Of a DNA stretch of 64,000 bases, positions 9,913 through 19,759 are shown piece after piece. A model generated the notes under the pieces. That model was not told the DNA's origin. It saw only the letters and a program-made list of their open reading frames with translations, and made no database searches. Position numbers and translations under genes: made by a program. Origin of the DNA: Bacillus massilinigeriensis (GTDB lineage: Bacteria; Bacillota; Bacilli; Bacillales; Cytobacillaceae); contig NZ_LT630004.1 of NCBI RefSeq assembly GCF_900111815.1, forward strand, positions 1,215,671 to 1,279,670, read 5' to 3'. Position 1 is the stretch's first letter. Each line of letters opens with the position of its first letter.

Positions 9913-11442
9913 ATGCAAGATTATGTAATTGAAATGAATAACATTCGCAAAGAATTTCCGGGAATCGTAGCTAACGATAATATAACCCTACAAGTGAAAA
10001 AAGGCGAAATACACGCGCTTCTTGGAGAAAACGGGGCCGGAAAATCTACCCTTATGAATGTGCTGTTTGGGCTTTATCAGCCTGAAAAAGGCGAGATTAA
10101 AGTAAAGGGCAAGCAGGTTAAAATAACCGATCCCAATGTCGCAAACCGCCTTGGAATCGGGATGGTGCACCAACACTTCATGCTAGTACACAACTTTACT
10201 GTTACCGAAAATATTATTCTTGGTAGTGAGCCGACAAAAGGCGGGAAAATAAACATTGAAGGTGCAGCTCAAAAAGTAGCAGAGCTATCGCAAAGATACG
10301 GCCTTTCTGTTGATCCGCACGCTAAAATAGAAGATATTTCAGTCGGAATGCAACAGAGAGTAGAGATTTTGAAAACGTTATACAGGGGAGCAGAAATCCT
10401 CATTTTTGATGAGCCAACTGCTGTTTTGACTCCCCAGGAAATACACGAACTCATTCAAATAATGCATAAACTCGTCGATGAAGGAAAATCCATTATTCTT
10501 ATTACACACAAATTAAAAGAAATTATGGAAGTTTGTGACCGTTGTACTGTCATCAGAAAAGGCGTAGGCATCGGAACAGTGAATGTTGCCGAAACAAATC
10601 CTGATCAGCTGGCTGCCCTAATGGTTGGGCGTGAAGTGCACTTTAAAGTAGAGAAAAAAGAAGCAACACCGAAAGATGTTGTTTTAGAAATAGATCAGCT
10701 CGTTGTACATGACGCAAGGGACATTCCTAGTGTAAATGGATTAAATCTGCAGGTTAAAGCAGGTGAGATCCTTGGTATAGCCGGAGTGGATGGGAATGGC
10801 CAGACAGAGTTAATTGAGGGAATAACTGGACTTAGAAAGGTGAAGTCTGGCAGCATTAAAATTAACGGCAAGGACATTACGAACCTTCCTGCACGGAAGA
10901 TCACCGAAACAGGGATTGGACATATTCCGCAAGACAGGCATAAGCATGGACTCGTCCTTGATTATTCAATCGGAGCGAATATGGTGCTTCAAACGTATTA
11001 TCAAAAGCCGTTCTCAAACTCTGGAATTCTGAATTATAACAGAATCTATGAAAAAGCGAAGGCTTTAATTGCAGAGTATGACGTTAGGACGCCATCCGAA
11101 TATACTCCTGCGAGAGCGTTATCCGGAGGAAACCAGCAAAAAGCTATCATCGCAAGGGAAGTGGATAGGAGTCCAGACATTTTAATTGCTGCACAACCAA
11201 CTAGGGGTCTAGATGTTGGGGCAATCGAATTTATTCACTCAAGGCTGATTGAAGAACGAGACAAAGGCAAGGCTGTCCTCTTAATTTCATTTGAATTGGA
11301 AGAAGTTATGAATGTTAGTGACCGTATTGCCGTAATTTATGAAGGCCGAATTGTCGCCATTGTAAATCCAAAAGAAACAACCGAGCAGGAGCTTGGTTTG
11401 CTTATGGCTGGTGGCAAGCGGGAAAGAGAAGGTGTGAAATGA
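9913..11442 (+). CDS. nupO: Nucleoside ABC transporter ATP-binding protein
   Basis: A 509-residue double ATPase of the simple-sugar/nucleoside class. The first cassette has Walker A GENGAGKST near residue 39 and Walker B EILIFDEPTAVLTP. The second cassette carries the degenerate GVDGNGQTE and signature LSGGNQQKA, with AAQPTRGLDVGA. The ATG at 9913 has GGAGTG eight bases upstream; an in-frame TTG 15 bp earlier lacks a site. It energises NupP/NupQ at the membrane. The stop overlaps nupP (ATGA). Confidence 0.92.
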   Translation: MQDYVIEMNNIRKEFPGIVANDNITLQVKKGEIHALLGENGAGKSTLMNVLFGLYQPEKGEIKVKGKQVKITDPNVANRLGIGMVHQHFMLVHNFTVTENIILGSEPTKGGKINIEGAAQKVAELSQRYGLSVDPHAKIEDISVGMQQRVEILKTLYRGAEILIFDEPTAVLTPQEIHELIQIMHKLVDEGKSIILITHKLKEIMEVCDRCTVIRKGVGIGTVNVAETNPDQLAALMVGREVHFKVEKKEATPKDVVLEIDQLVVHDARDIPSVNGLNLQVKAGEILGIAGVDGNGQTELIEGITGLRKVKSGSIKINGKDITNLPARKITETGIGHIPQDRHKHGLVLDYSIGANMVLQTYYQKPFSNSGILNYNRIYEKAKALIAEYDVRTPSEYTPARALSGGNQQKAIIAREVDRSPDILIAAQPTRGLDVGAIEFIHSRLIEERDKGKAVLLISFELEEVMNVSDRIAVIYEGRIVAIVNPKETTEQELGLLMAGGKREREGVK

Positions 11443-12500
11443 TGCAGAATATCTGGAAAAATGAAAGACTATTCAATGTTCTTGTCCCAGTCATTTCCGC
11501 TGTGCTAGGTATGCTTGCGGGTGCTATTATCATGGTGCTTGGTAATTATGACCCGGTTGTTGGGTTTGAAGCGCTATTCAATGGAATGTTCGGATCCCCG
11601 AAAGCAATTGGTGAAACAATACGTGCTGCTTCTCCGTTAATCTTGTCTGGTTTGGCAGTTGGGTTTGCTTTTAAAACCGGTTTGTTTAATATCGGAGTAG
11701 AAGGACAACTGCTAGTCGGCTGGCTTGCATCAGTATGGGTAGGATATGCTTTTGACTTGCCAGGTGTTCTTCATGTGATTGTTTCTATTCTAGCTGCGGC
11801 GATTGCCGGTGGTTTCTGGGGGATGATACCAGGTTACTTAAAGGCAAAATTTAAAGTGCATGAAGTTATTGTAACCATCATGCTAAACTATGTTGCTCTG
11901 TATGTTACTGCAGATCTTATTAAAAGATATTTATACGCAGGCAATGAGAAATCATACCGTATTAAAGAAACTGCTTCCCTATCCTCTTCCTTCCTATCGG
12001 AAATTACCGAGGGGTCACGACTTCATTGGGGTATTGCAGTAGCAATCATTGCAGCCATTATTATGTGGTTCATTCTGGAGAAAACGGCGATGGGTTATGA
12101 ATTAAAATCAGTTGGATACAATCAACACGCTTCGATGTATGCTGGCATGAATGTATCTAAAAACGTGGTTTTATCTATGACCATTTCTGGAGCTTTTGCA
12201 GGAATCGCTGGGGCGATGGAAGGGTTGGGAACTTTCCAGAACATGACAGTTCTCTCCTCTTTTACGGGTACCGGATTTGATGGAATTGCTGTTGCATTGC
12301 TTGGAGCAAATAATGCTTTTGGGATTATTTTATCTTCCCTTTTATTTGGCGGTCTTAACACAGCGGCTCCACAAATGAACTTTGATGCAAATGTACCTTC
12401 TGAGCTTATTAAGATTATCATTTCTTTGATTATCTTCTTTGTGGCCTCGGGGTATATTATCCGAGTCATCGCTGAGCGTTTCAGCAAGGAGGGGAAATAA
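11439..12500 (+). CDS. nupP: Nucleoside ABC transporter permease 1
   Basis: A 353-residue hydrophobic permease of the BPD_transp_2 family with about nine to ten membrane segments. It includes the motif GLFNIGVEGQLLVG typical of sugar/nucleoside permeases of this class. The ATG overlaps the nupO stop; a second ATG directly follows and could be the real start. It forms the channel with NupQ. Confidence 0.92.
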   Translation: MMQNIWKNERLFNVLVPVISAVLGMLAGAIIMVLGNYDPVVGFEALFNGMFGSPKAIGETIRAASPLILSGLAVGFAFKTGLFNIGVEGQLLVGWLASVWVGYAFDLPGVLHVIVSILAAAIAGGFWGMIPGYLKAKFKVHEVIVTIMLNYVALYVTADLIKRYLYAGNEKSYRIKETASLSSSFLSEITEGSRLHWGIAVAIIAAIIMWFILEKTAMGYELKSVGYNQHASMYAGMNVSKNVVLSMTISGAFAGIAGAMEGLGTFQNMTVLSSFTGTGFDGIAVALLGANNAFGIILSSLLFGGLNTAAPQMNFDANVPSELIKIIISLIIFFVASGYIIRVIAERFSKEGK

Positions 12501-12503
12501 ACC

Positions 12504-13463
12504 ATGAGTTTTTTGGACGTGTTGGCAATTATTATACCAGCAGCATTATATACAGCTGCCCCTCTCATCTATACTGCTTTAGGCGGAGTATTTAGTGAGC
12601 GTTCAGGAGTAGTTAATATTGGCTTGGAAGGACTTATGTTGTTTGGTGCTTTTACAGGTGTTGTGACAACGCTGACCATTCAGGATAGCATGGGTGCAGC
12701 ATCGCCTTGGATTGCGATTCTTGTTGCAGCAGTTGGCGCGGGTATCTTTTCCTTGCTACATGCGGTCGCTAGTATTACCTTGAGAGCTGATCAAACTGTG
12801 AGTGGGGTAGCAATCAACTTTTTGGCTGCCGGGCTTTCTCTTTTTCTTATCAAGAAAATGTATGGAAAAGGACAAACAGATTTTGTTGACTTCCGCATTA
12901 ATAAATCGGACGTACCCGGACTTTCAGATATTCCAGTGATAGGGGATATTTTCTTCTCAAGGATTCCTTATACTTCGTATCTTGCTATTTTAGCAGCAAT
13001 TGTTGTATGGTATATCATTTACAAAACGCCATTTGGCCTACGGCTCCGTTCAGTCGGGGAACATCCAATGGCAGCAGATACGATGGGTATCAACGTTACA
13101 AGAATGCGCTACATTGGAGTTGTTCTTTCAGGGGTGTTTGCAGGAATTGGCGGTTCTATTTATGCACTATCCATTTCAGGGAACTTTACGGGAGGAACTA
13201 TTTCAGGGCAGGGTTTCCTTGCGCTTGCTGCGATGATATTTGGTAAATGGCATCCACTTGGAGCAATGGGTGCAGCACTATTTTTCGGATTTGCACAGTC
13301 GCTTAGTATTACAGGCGCACAAATACCTTTCTTAAAGGATATTCCTTCGGTCTATCTGATAATTGCTCCATATGTTCTCACGATTCTAGCCTTGACAGGA
13401 TTCGTAGGACGGGCAGATGCACCGAAAGCATCAGGTATCCCTTATGTTAAAGGAAAAAGGTAA
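12504..13463 (+). CDS. nupQ: Nucleoside ABC transporter permease 2
   Basis: A 319-residue permease of the BPD_transp_2 family, partner of NupP. The conserved FSERSGVVNIGLEGLMLFGA lies near residues 29-48 and about eight membrane segments follow. ATG comes 3 bp after the nupP stop with AAGGAGGGG ahead of it. The operon terminator follows 10 bp after the stop. Confidence 0.92.
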   Translation: MSFLDVLAIIIPAALYTAAPLIYTALGGVFSERSGVVNIGLEGLMLFGAFTGVVTTLTIQDSMGAASPWIAILVAAVGAGIFSLLHAVASITLRADQTVSGVAINFLAAGLSLFLIKKMYGKGQTDFVDFRINKSDVPGLSDIPVIGDIFFSRIPYTSYLAILAAIVVWYIIYKTPFGLRLRSVGEHPMAADTMGINVTRMRYIGVVLSGVFAGIGGSIYALSISGNFTGGTISGQGFLALAAMIFGKWHPLGAMGAALFFGFAQSLSITGAQIPFLKDIPSVYLIIAPYVLTILALTGFVGRADAPKASGIPYVKGKR

Positions 13464-13473
13464 GAAAAAGATA

Positions 13474-13507
13474 CCCGGAACAAAAATGTTCCGGGATTTT
13501 CTTGTTT
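13474..13507 (+). terminator. Terminator after nupQ
   Basis: CCCGGAACA pairs with TGTTCCGGG around AAAA, then ATTTTCTTGTTTT. It ends the importer operon. Confidence 0.9.
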
Positions 13508-13599
13508 TAAAAGATAAATATCATATAACTTATTTCTGCTTGCTGTGATAAAATGGGAATAAAGAGGGATTAATTAAGGACTAAGAGGAGGATAGGCAT

Positions 13600-14688
13600 A
13601 TGAAGATTTCCTTATACATGGATGACCTTGAGACAGAAAGAATGTTTTCCTATTTAAGATGGCTCTTCCTTCTGCTTAGCATTTGTCTTTTTTACTCTCC
13701 CTCGCTAGCTGTCCTTTTTGGATTTCAACGAGAAACGTACCCTTTCCTTTTTGGAATTGGAATCGTTTACATGACAGCTGCACAAATTGCTCTCTGCAAA
13801 AAAAACTTTAAGCTTCATTATTTTCCTTTTGTTGCAAAAGCAGGAATTCTATTTGACTATATAGCAGTAATTTGGCTTCTTGCCATAAGTGGAGGTACAG
13901 GCAGTCCGCTGTTTCCGTTGTCTTTTCTAGTCATTATGCATTCAACGATATATTGGAGAACAAAAGGGGCAATCCTTTCATCTGCTGCTTTCACCGTTGG
14001 CATGGCGAGTCTTTTTATGACATCTGATCTATCTATTGAAAAGTTTTCAGGTTTAATGCTGGAATTGCTTTTTATTTGGACAGTTGGTGTTCTTGGGTCC
14101 ATGATCGTTATAAGGGAGAGGCAACATAACTACCAAAAATTATTATACAAGCAACAGCTTTCAACAGACTACTTAACAGGATTATACAATCACAGGCATT
14201 TTCAGGAAGAACTGCGGAGTGCTTTCTCGGAAAACTCTGGGTTTGTCCTTATTTTCGGGGATATAGACCACTTCAAGTTTATCAATGATCGATATGGTCA
14301 TATGGTGGGTGATGAAGTTTTGAAAGGGATTGGGGAAATATTCAAGGGGGTTGCTTCAGATTATGGTGGCCAGGCTTTTCGCTATGGAGGAGAAGAATTT
14401 GCTTTTATGCTTCCTCAAACAAATGATGCGGTTATTGGCCAATTCTTCGTTGATTTGTATGGAAGGTTATCGAGAAAAGTATTCACTCAGGACTTTCAGA
14501 CCATTACAATGAGTTTTGGGGCTGCTTGGAGCAGGCAGACTGAACACCCAGATGATATATTACGTAAAGCTGATGAATTGCTGTATGCAGCAAAATCGTC
14601 CGGAAAGAACAGAGCATGTTTTGAAGATGGTTTTGTCTACTGCAACGGAAATTATAGCCAATCTCTCTCTGATGCTAATCATTTATGA
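13600..14688 (+). CDS. Membrane-bound GGDEF diguanylate cyclase
   Basis: A 362-residue protein with about five to six N-terminal membrane segments (residues 15-175) and a C-terminal GGDEF domain starting at TDYLTGLYNHRHF. The active-site loop is GGEEF (in FRYGGEEFAFM), and the metal/nucleotide motif GDIDHFKFINDRYGH is intact, so cyclic-di-GMP synthesis is expected. ATG follows AGAGGAGGATAGGCAT. It is a single-gene unit between two terminators. The N-terminal membrane domain may sense an unknown signal. I do not recognise a specific B. subtilis orthologue. Confidence 0.85.
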   Translation: MKISLYMDDLETERMFSYLRWLFLLLSICLFYSPSLAVLFGFQRETYPFLFGIGIVYMTAAQIALCKKNFKLHYFPFVAKAGILFDYIAVIWLLAISGGTGSPLFPLSFLVIMHSTIYWRTKGAILSSAAFTVGMASLFMTSDLSIEKFSGLMLELLFIWTVGVLGSMIVIRERQHNYQKLLYKQQLSTDYLTGLYNHRHFQEELRSAFSENSGFVLIFGDIDHFKFINDRYGHMVGDEVLKGIGEIFKGVASDYGGQAFRYGGEEFAFMLPQTNDAVIGQFFVDLYGRLSRKVFTQDFQTITMSFGAAWSRQTEHPDDILRKADELLYAAKSSGKNRACFEDGFVYCNGNYSQSLSDANHL

Positions 14689-14721
14689 ACCCTCGTTTGA
14701 TCACAAGCGGGGGTTCTTGCT
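14687..14721 (+). terminator. Terminator overlapping the diguanylate cyclase stop codon
   Basis: GAACCCTCG pairs with CGGGGGTTC (one G-U pair), followed by TTGCTT. The 5' arm includes the last two bases of the stop codon. The 213 bp from here to the next gene contain no recognisable gene. Confidence 0.75.
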
Positions 14722-14934
14722 TGGAATTTGAGATGACCTTGCTTGAAACAAGATCATCTTGAAAGGTATATTAAGAATATGCGATTTGTTTAAGGGGAAA
14801 AATAGAAAGTGCGGGGCTAGAAATTTTTAATTTTCTCCGAAACAGATACCTTGCCTAAACAATACATAAAATTAGTTTAAGAAGATTTATGAGCATGGAA
14901 GATTAGAGGAACTGCCAAAATTAGGAGGTTGCAT

Positions 14935-16212
14935 ATGTCGTTGATAAATGTTGCAGAGAAAAGACTCGAAGGTTTTAAGCTTCACATTGTAAAGACAAAG
15001 AAGTTCAAAACTAATACGATTGTTTGGCGAATGAAAACGCCGCTGAAAAAAGAAACTGCCACGCTCAGGGCACTTCTTCCGTATGTGCTACAAAGCAGCT
15101 GCAGAAAATTTCCAGAAACACCTGCATTAAGGTCTTATCTTGATGATCTGTACGGAGCGAGTCTGCATGTTGATGTTGCTAAAAAAGGGGAGTACCAGGT
15201 CATAAGTTTTACCCTTGAGATTGCAAATGAAAAATTCCTTGGACAACAAGATCCTCTCCTAAAGAAAGGAATGGAATTGCTCGCGAACATTATTATGGAA
15301 CCGCTTGCTGTGAACGGTGCTTTTGACTCTTCAACAGTAGAAAAAGAAAAACGGACGCTCGAACAAAGAATTCATTCTGCCTATGACGACAAGATGAGAT
15401 ACTCAAGCTTGAGACTTATAGAGGAAATGTGTGAGGGAGAACCATATGCCATCAATGTCAATGGTTCCCTCAAAGATATCGGAAGGATTAGTGGTGTTAA
15501 TCTTTATGAATATTATTTACAAGCCTTTTCTAGTGATGAAATGGATTTATATGTGGTAGGGGATATAGAAGAAGAGGAAGTAGAATCTCTCTCCAAGAAG
15601 CTATTTATCTTTAATGACAGAAACCCGGAAAGAATAGAAACATCATTAACAGAAAATAAGAAAGAGCAAGTTGTAAAAGAAGAACAGGATGTAAAGCAAG
15701 GGAAATTGAATATTGGCTGCCGTACCCATATCGCGTATGGCGACCCTGACTATGCAGCTTTGCAAGTTTTTAACGGAATTTTTGGTGGTTTTTCTCATTC
15801 AAAGCTCTTTTTAAACGTGAGAGAAAAAGAGAGCCTTGCTTATTACGCTGCCAGCAGGCTTGAAAGCCATAAAGGGATTATGATGATCATGGCTGGAATT
15901 GAATCGGATAAGTATAACCGTACTGTCGAGATTATTAAAGAACAGCTTGAGGAAATGAAACAAGGTTCCTTTAATGACGAGGAAATATCTCAGACAAAGC
16001 TTGTTATTGAAAATCAGATGCTCGAGACGATGGATACAGCAAGAGGAATTGTCGATATTTTGTATCACAGCGTGATTGCTGCCAAAGATGTTACAGCTGA
16101 TGAATGGTTAAAAGCGATGGAAACGGTTAGCCGTAATGAAATCATTGCTGCAGCTAAAAAAATCGATCTCGATACGATTTATTTTTTAACGGGAAAAGAA
16201 GGTGATCAATAA
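14935..16212 (+). CDS. ymfF: M16-family peptidase-like protein without a zinc motif (YmfF)
   Basis: A 425-residue member of the M16B insulinase-like family. No HxxEH zinc motif is found where the active site should be: the region reads VLQSSCRKFPETPALRSYLDDLYGA-like, keeping the fold but not the ligands. AGGAGG at 14923-14928 fits the ATG at 14935; an in-frame TTG six bases upstream overlaps that site. Its stop overlaps ymfH (TAATG). M16B enzymes often pair one active and one inactive subunit, so this is probably the non-catalytic partner of YmfH. Confidence 0.85.
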   Translation: MSLINVAEKRLEGFKLHIVKTKKFKTNTIVWRMKTPLKKETATLRALLPYVLQSSCRKFPETPALRSYLDDLYGASLHVDVAKKGEYQVISFTLEIANEKFLGQQDPLLKKGMELLANIIMEPLAVNGAFDSSTVEKEKRTLEQRIHSAYDDKMRYSSLRLIEEMCEGEPYAINVNGSLKDIGRISGVNLYEYYLQAFSSDEMDLYVVGDIEEEEVESLSKKLFIFNDRNPERIETSLTENKKEQVVKEEQDVKQGKLNIGCRTHIAYGDPDYAALQVFNGIFGGFSHSKLFLNVREKESLAYYAASRLESHKGIMMIMAGIESDKYNRTVEIIKEQLEEMKQGSFNDEEISQTKLVIENQMLETMDTARGIVDILYHSVIAAKDVTADEWLKAMETVSRNEIIAAAKKIDLDTIYFLTGKEGDQ

Positions 16213-17501
16213 TGGAAAAGTTAATCTTTAGCCAACTTGATGAAAATTTGTTCCATGAACGCATGGATAACGGATTGGAAGTATATATTCTCCCTAAAAA
16301 AGGGTTTAATAAAACGTATGCCACTTTCACTACTAAATATGGTTCGATCGACAATACATTTAAACCCCTAGGCAAAGAAGAATATGTCCAAGTTCCTGAT
16401 GGAATTGCTCATTTTCTTGAACATAAACTTTTTGAGAAGGCAGATGGGGACGTTTTTCAGCAGTTTAGTCGCCAAGGTGCGTCCGCTAACGCCTTTACCT
16501 CCTTTACTAGAACAGCGTATTTATTTTCCAGCACTTCAAATGTAGAGCGCAATCTTGAAACCTTAATTGATTTTGTTCAGGAGCCGTATTTTACCGAAAA
16601 GACGGTCGAAAAGGAAAAAGGCATCATTGGCCAGGAAATAAACATGTACGATGATAACCCTGACTGGCGACTTTATTTTGGGCTCATAGAAAATATGTAT
16701 CATAGTCACCCTGTGAAAATTGATATTGCTGGAACAAATGAATCTATCGCAAGTATAACCAAAGACATGCTCTATGAGTGCTATGAGACGTTCTATCACC
16801 CAAGCAATATGTTGCTGTTTGTTGTTGGACCGGTCAATCCTGAAAAAATAATGGAACAGGTTAGGGAGAACCAAGCACAAAAGAATTACAAAGAAATGCC
16901 TGATATACAAAGAAAGTTTGAAAATGAAACTGTAGAGGTTGCTGAAAAGAAAAAAATATTAAAAATGAATGTCCAAACACCGAAATGCCTTATTGGAGTA
17001 AAAGCAGAAAACACGGAAATACAAGGACCTGAAATGCTAAAGCAAGAGCTAGCTGTAAACTTGGTACTTGATGTTCTGTTTGGAAAAAGTTCTGCAAATT
17101 ACACCGAGCTTTATAACGAAGGTTTAATCGATGACTCTTTTTCTTATGATTATACACAAGAGAAAGGATTCGGGTTTGCTATGGTTGGTGGAGACACTAG
17201 AAATCCTGACAAGCTCGCGGAAAGGCTGAAAGCCAAAATGCTTGAAGCAAAGGATAGATCTGTTTTTTATGAGGAAAACTTGAACAGAGCGAGAAAAAAG
17301 AAAATTGGGACTTTTCTTCGTGCAGTTAATTCACCAGAGTATATTGCTAACCAGTTTACTCGCTTTGCATTCAACGGAATGGATTTATTCGAGGTTGTGC
17401 CGGTGCTAGAAGGAATGACCGTGCAGGATATGAAACAGGCAGCATCGCAATTAATTGCAGAGGAAAGAATAACAGTATGCAAAGTTTTACCAAAAAAATA
17501 A
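16212..17501 (+). CDS. ymfH: M16-family zinc peptidase (YmfH)
   Basis: A 429-residue M16B peptidase. The inverted zinc motif HFLEH is present in GIAHFLEHKLFEK near residues 66-70, followed by the expected downstream glutamate region EKEKGIIGQEINMYDDNP. ATG overlaps the ymfF TAA, so the pair is translationally coupled and likely forms a heterodimer. No signal peptide is seen, so it is probably cytoplasmic. Its natural substrate is not known to me. Confidence 0.88.
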   Translation: MEKLIFSQLDENLFHERMDNGLEVYILPKKGFNKTYATFTTKYGSIDNTFKPLGKEEYVQVPDGIAHFLEHKLFEKADGDVFQQFSRQGASANAFTSFTRTAYLFSSTSNVERNLETLIDFVQEPYFTEKTVEKEKGIIGQEINMYDDNPDWRLYFGLIENMYHSHPVKIDIAGTNESIASITKDMLYECYETFYHPSNMLLFVVGPVNPEKIMEQVRENQAQKNYKEMPDIQRKFENETVEVAEKKKILKMNVQTPKCLIGVKAENTEIQGPEMLKQELAVNLVLDVLFGKSSANYTELYNEGLIDDSFSYDYTQEKGFGFAMVGGDTRNPDKLAERLKAKMLEAKDRSVFYEENLNRARKKKIGTFLRAVNSPEYIANQFTRFAFNGMDLFEVVPVLEGMTVQDMKQAASQLIAEERITVCKVLPKK

Positions 17502-17547
17502 CGCTGCAAATCAATAACTAAGGATAAAAAGACGAAAGTGAGAGAAA

Positions 17548-18270
17548 ATGAAACAGTATGCTTTAATTACAGGGGCAAGCGGGGGAATAGGGAGATGCAT
17601 CGCAATAAAGCTTGCGAAGGTTGGATATTCTCTTTATCTTCATTATAATAAAAATGAAATTGCGGTAAACCAGCTGGTACAAGGATTAAAGATGTTTGGT
17701 GGTGAATACATCCCAATACAAGCGAATCTAGCAGAAAAGGACGGATACAAAACATTAGCATCACAGATATTTGAACTGGATGCGATTGTCCATAATGCTG
17801 GGCATTCTGTGTCCGGGCTGTTAGAAGATCTCGAGGAGCAGGAAGCGGAGAAGCTCATACAGGTTCATGTAACTTCTCCGTTATTGTTAACCAAATTGCT
17901 TATTCCAAAGCTAATTAGAAAAAAAACAGGAGCAATTGTAACCATTTCATCAATATGGGGGGAAACGGGAGCATCATGTGAAACTGCCTATTCCATGGTA
18001 AAGGGAGCTCAGATTTCCTTCGTTAAAGCATTGAGTAAGGAGCTTGCGCTATCCGGCATTAGGGTGAACGCTATAACACCGGGTGCTGTTTCTACAAGGA
18101 TGATGGAAGGGTTCACCGAAGAGGAGCTTTCCCAAATCTCGGAGGATATCCCTTTGGGACGCCTCGGACTGCCGGAAGAAATAGCGGACGGGGTTGAGTT
18201 CTTGTTGTCCCAAAGGTCCTCCTACATTACCGGACACATTTTAGCTATTAATGGCGGCTGGTATATGTAG
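17548..18270 (+). CDS. ymfI: FabG-like short-chain dehydrogenase/reductase (YmfI)
   Basis: A 240-residue SDR. The cofactor motif TGASGGIGR is at residues 8-16, the catalytic Ser is in TISSIWGE, the Tyr/Lys pair is in YSMVKGAQ, and the C-terminus GGWYM is of the usual FabG type. ATG follows GAAAGTGAGAG. It lies 46 bp after ymfH, as in B. subtilis. Substrate preference cannot be read from sequence; it may be a 3-oxoacyl-ACP reductase paralogue. Confidence 0.85.
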   Translation: MKQYALITGASGGIGRCIAIKLAKVGYSLYLHYNKNEIAVNQLVQGLKMFGGEYIPIQANLAEKDGYKTLASQIFELDAIVHNAGHSVSGLLEDLEEQEAEKLIQVHVTSPLLLTKLLIPKLIRKKTGAIVTISSIWGETGASCETAYSMVKGAQISFVKALSKELALSGIRVNAITPGAVSTRMMEGFTEEELSQISEDIPLGRLGLPEEIADGVEFLLSQRSSYITGHILAINGGWYM

Positions 18271-18473
18271 CGGAAATATCATTGTCTTATTAACTAAAAG
18301 GCAAGAGTTTTCTTCCCATGCACCCGCAGGGCTTTTCGCGCCTTCCACTACAATCAGCAAAAATAATGTGTGGTGCTTATGAAAAAACATTTCTGATTTC
18401 ATTTTTCTAATGCATATTTTTATCTCCCATCATGCATGCTAACGGTGTACTAATGAAAAGGAGGCTGAAAAAT

Positions 18474-18725
18474 TTGTCTGTACTGGATAATTGGAACCAA
18501 TGGAAAGAGTTCCTTGGCTCAAGACTTGGCCAAGCAGAAAATGATGGAATGAATAGGGAAGTCATCGGGGATATGGCATATCAAATTGGCGATTACCTGG
18601 CGAAAAATGTTGATCCGAAAAACGAGCAGGAACGAGTGTTAGCGGATCTTTGGTCAGTAGCAACAGAAGAAGAGCAGCACGCCATTGCAAACATGATGGT
18701 CCGCCTCGTCCAAAAAAAAGGTTAA
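18474..18725 (+). CDS. ymfJ: YmfJ, DUF3243 family
   Basis: An 83-residue protein starting LSVLDNWNQWKEFLG and ending EEQHAIANMMVRLVQKKG, the DUF3243 pattern. I chose TTG at 18474, nine bases after AAGGAGG at 18458-18464, because the family begins (M)SVL; upstream in-frame codons pass through that ribosome site. The function is unknown. A terminator follows. Confidence 0.85.
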   Translation: MSVLDNWNQWKEFLGSRLGQAENDGMNREVIGDMAYQIGDYLAKNVDPKNEQERVLADLWSVATEEEQHAIANMMVRLVQKKG

Positions 18726-18746
18726 TACATTGTTATATCGTTCACT

Positions 18747-18783
18747 CTGCCGGGAAACCCCGGCAGTTTTTTTGCTTTTTTTC
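18747..18783 (+). terminator. Terminator after ymfJ
   Basis: CTGCCGGG pairs with CCCGGCAG around a 4-nt loop, followed by TTTTTTTGCTTTTTTT. Confidence 0.93.
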
Positions 18784-18947
18784 CAATTCTGCATCCCATC
18801 CTATAAGAGCTAAAAACTGTACCTTGTTTTTCCTTTCATCTTCTCCGGAAATCATATATTATAGTAGCTAGATGAATTCTGTTTTAGACTATAGAAGTGG
18901 CATGGGAAAACAGTCTTGGAATTGAAGGGATTGGAGGATTGGTTTTA

Positions 18948-19739
18948 TTGGAGAAGAAAGAGTGGTACTTGGAATATGAAATTCAAAAGAACCGGCCCGG
19001 TCTGTTAGGAGATATTTCTTCCCTTCTTGGAATGCTTGCTATAAATATTGTGACGATTAACGGGGTGCACGAAGGCAGGAGAGGTCTCCTGATAAAAGCA
19101 AAGGATGATGAACAAATCGTGCGCCTTGAATCAATTTTAAATACAATGGATACGATTAAAGTATTAAAACTGCGAGAGCCTAAGCTTCGGGACCGCCTCG
19201 CTGTCCGCCATGGGCGTTACATTATGAGGGATGAAGATGACAAAAAAACGTTCCGGTTTGTTAGAGATGAGCTTGGACTTCTTGTCGACTTCATGGCTGA
19301 ATTGTTTAAACAGGAAGGTCATAAACTCATCGGCATTAGGGGAATGCCGCGGGTGGGCAAGACTGAATCTGTTGTTGCCTCAAGCGTTTGTGCGAGCAAG
19401 AGATGGCTTTTCGTCTCATCGACACTATTGAAGCAAACAATCCGAAATCAGTTAATCGAGGATGAATATCATGTCGATAATCTTTATATTATTGACGGAA
19501 TTGTTTCCACAAGGAGAGCGAATGAGCGGCATTGGCAGCTTGTCAGGGAGATTATGCGAATGCCGTCTGTGAAGGTCGTTGAACATCCGGATGTGTTCGT
19601 CCAGAATACAGAATATACACTCGATGACTTTGATTATATTATTGAACTCCGTAATGAACATGGAGAGGAAATATTATATGACATTGTAAACCAGAACACC
19701 ATGTTCTCCGACTCCGATTTTGGAGGTTTTGATTTTTAA
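18948..19739 (+). CDS. ymfK: YmfK, DUF3388 protein with ACT-like domain and P-loop
   Basis: A 263-residue protein of the YmfK (DUF3388) family. Residues 10-70 resemble an ACT-like domain (NRPGLLGDISSLLGML), and a P-loop-like GMPRVGKTES lies near 138-147. I chose TTG at 18948, ten bases after GGAGG, because the family begins (M)EKKEWY; 17 more in-frame codons lie upstream. The function is unknown; an amino acid- and nucleotide-responsive role is inference. It is followed 20 bp later by ymfM. Confidence 0.8.
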   Translation: MEKKEWYLEYEIQKNRPGLLGDISSLLGMLAINIVTINGVHEGRRGLLIKAKDDEQIVRLESILNTMDTIKVLKLREPKLRDRLAVRHGRYIMRDEDDKKTFRFVRDELGLLVDFMAELFKQEGHKLIGIRGMPRVGKTESVVASSVCASKRWLFVSSTLLKQTIRNQLIEDEYHVDNLYIIDGIVSTRRANERHWQLVREIMRMPSVKVVEHPDVFVQNTEYTLDDFDYIIELRNEHGEEILYDIVNQNTMFSDSDFGGFDF

Positions 19740-19759
19740 CAGTATTGGAAGGTGTTATC

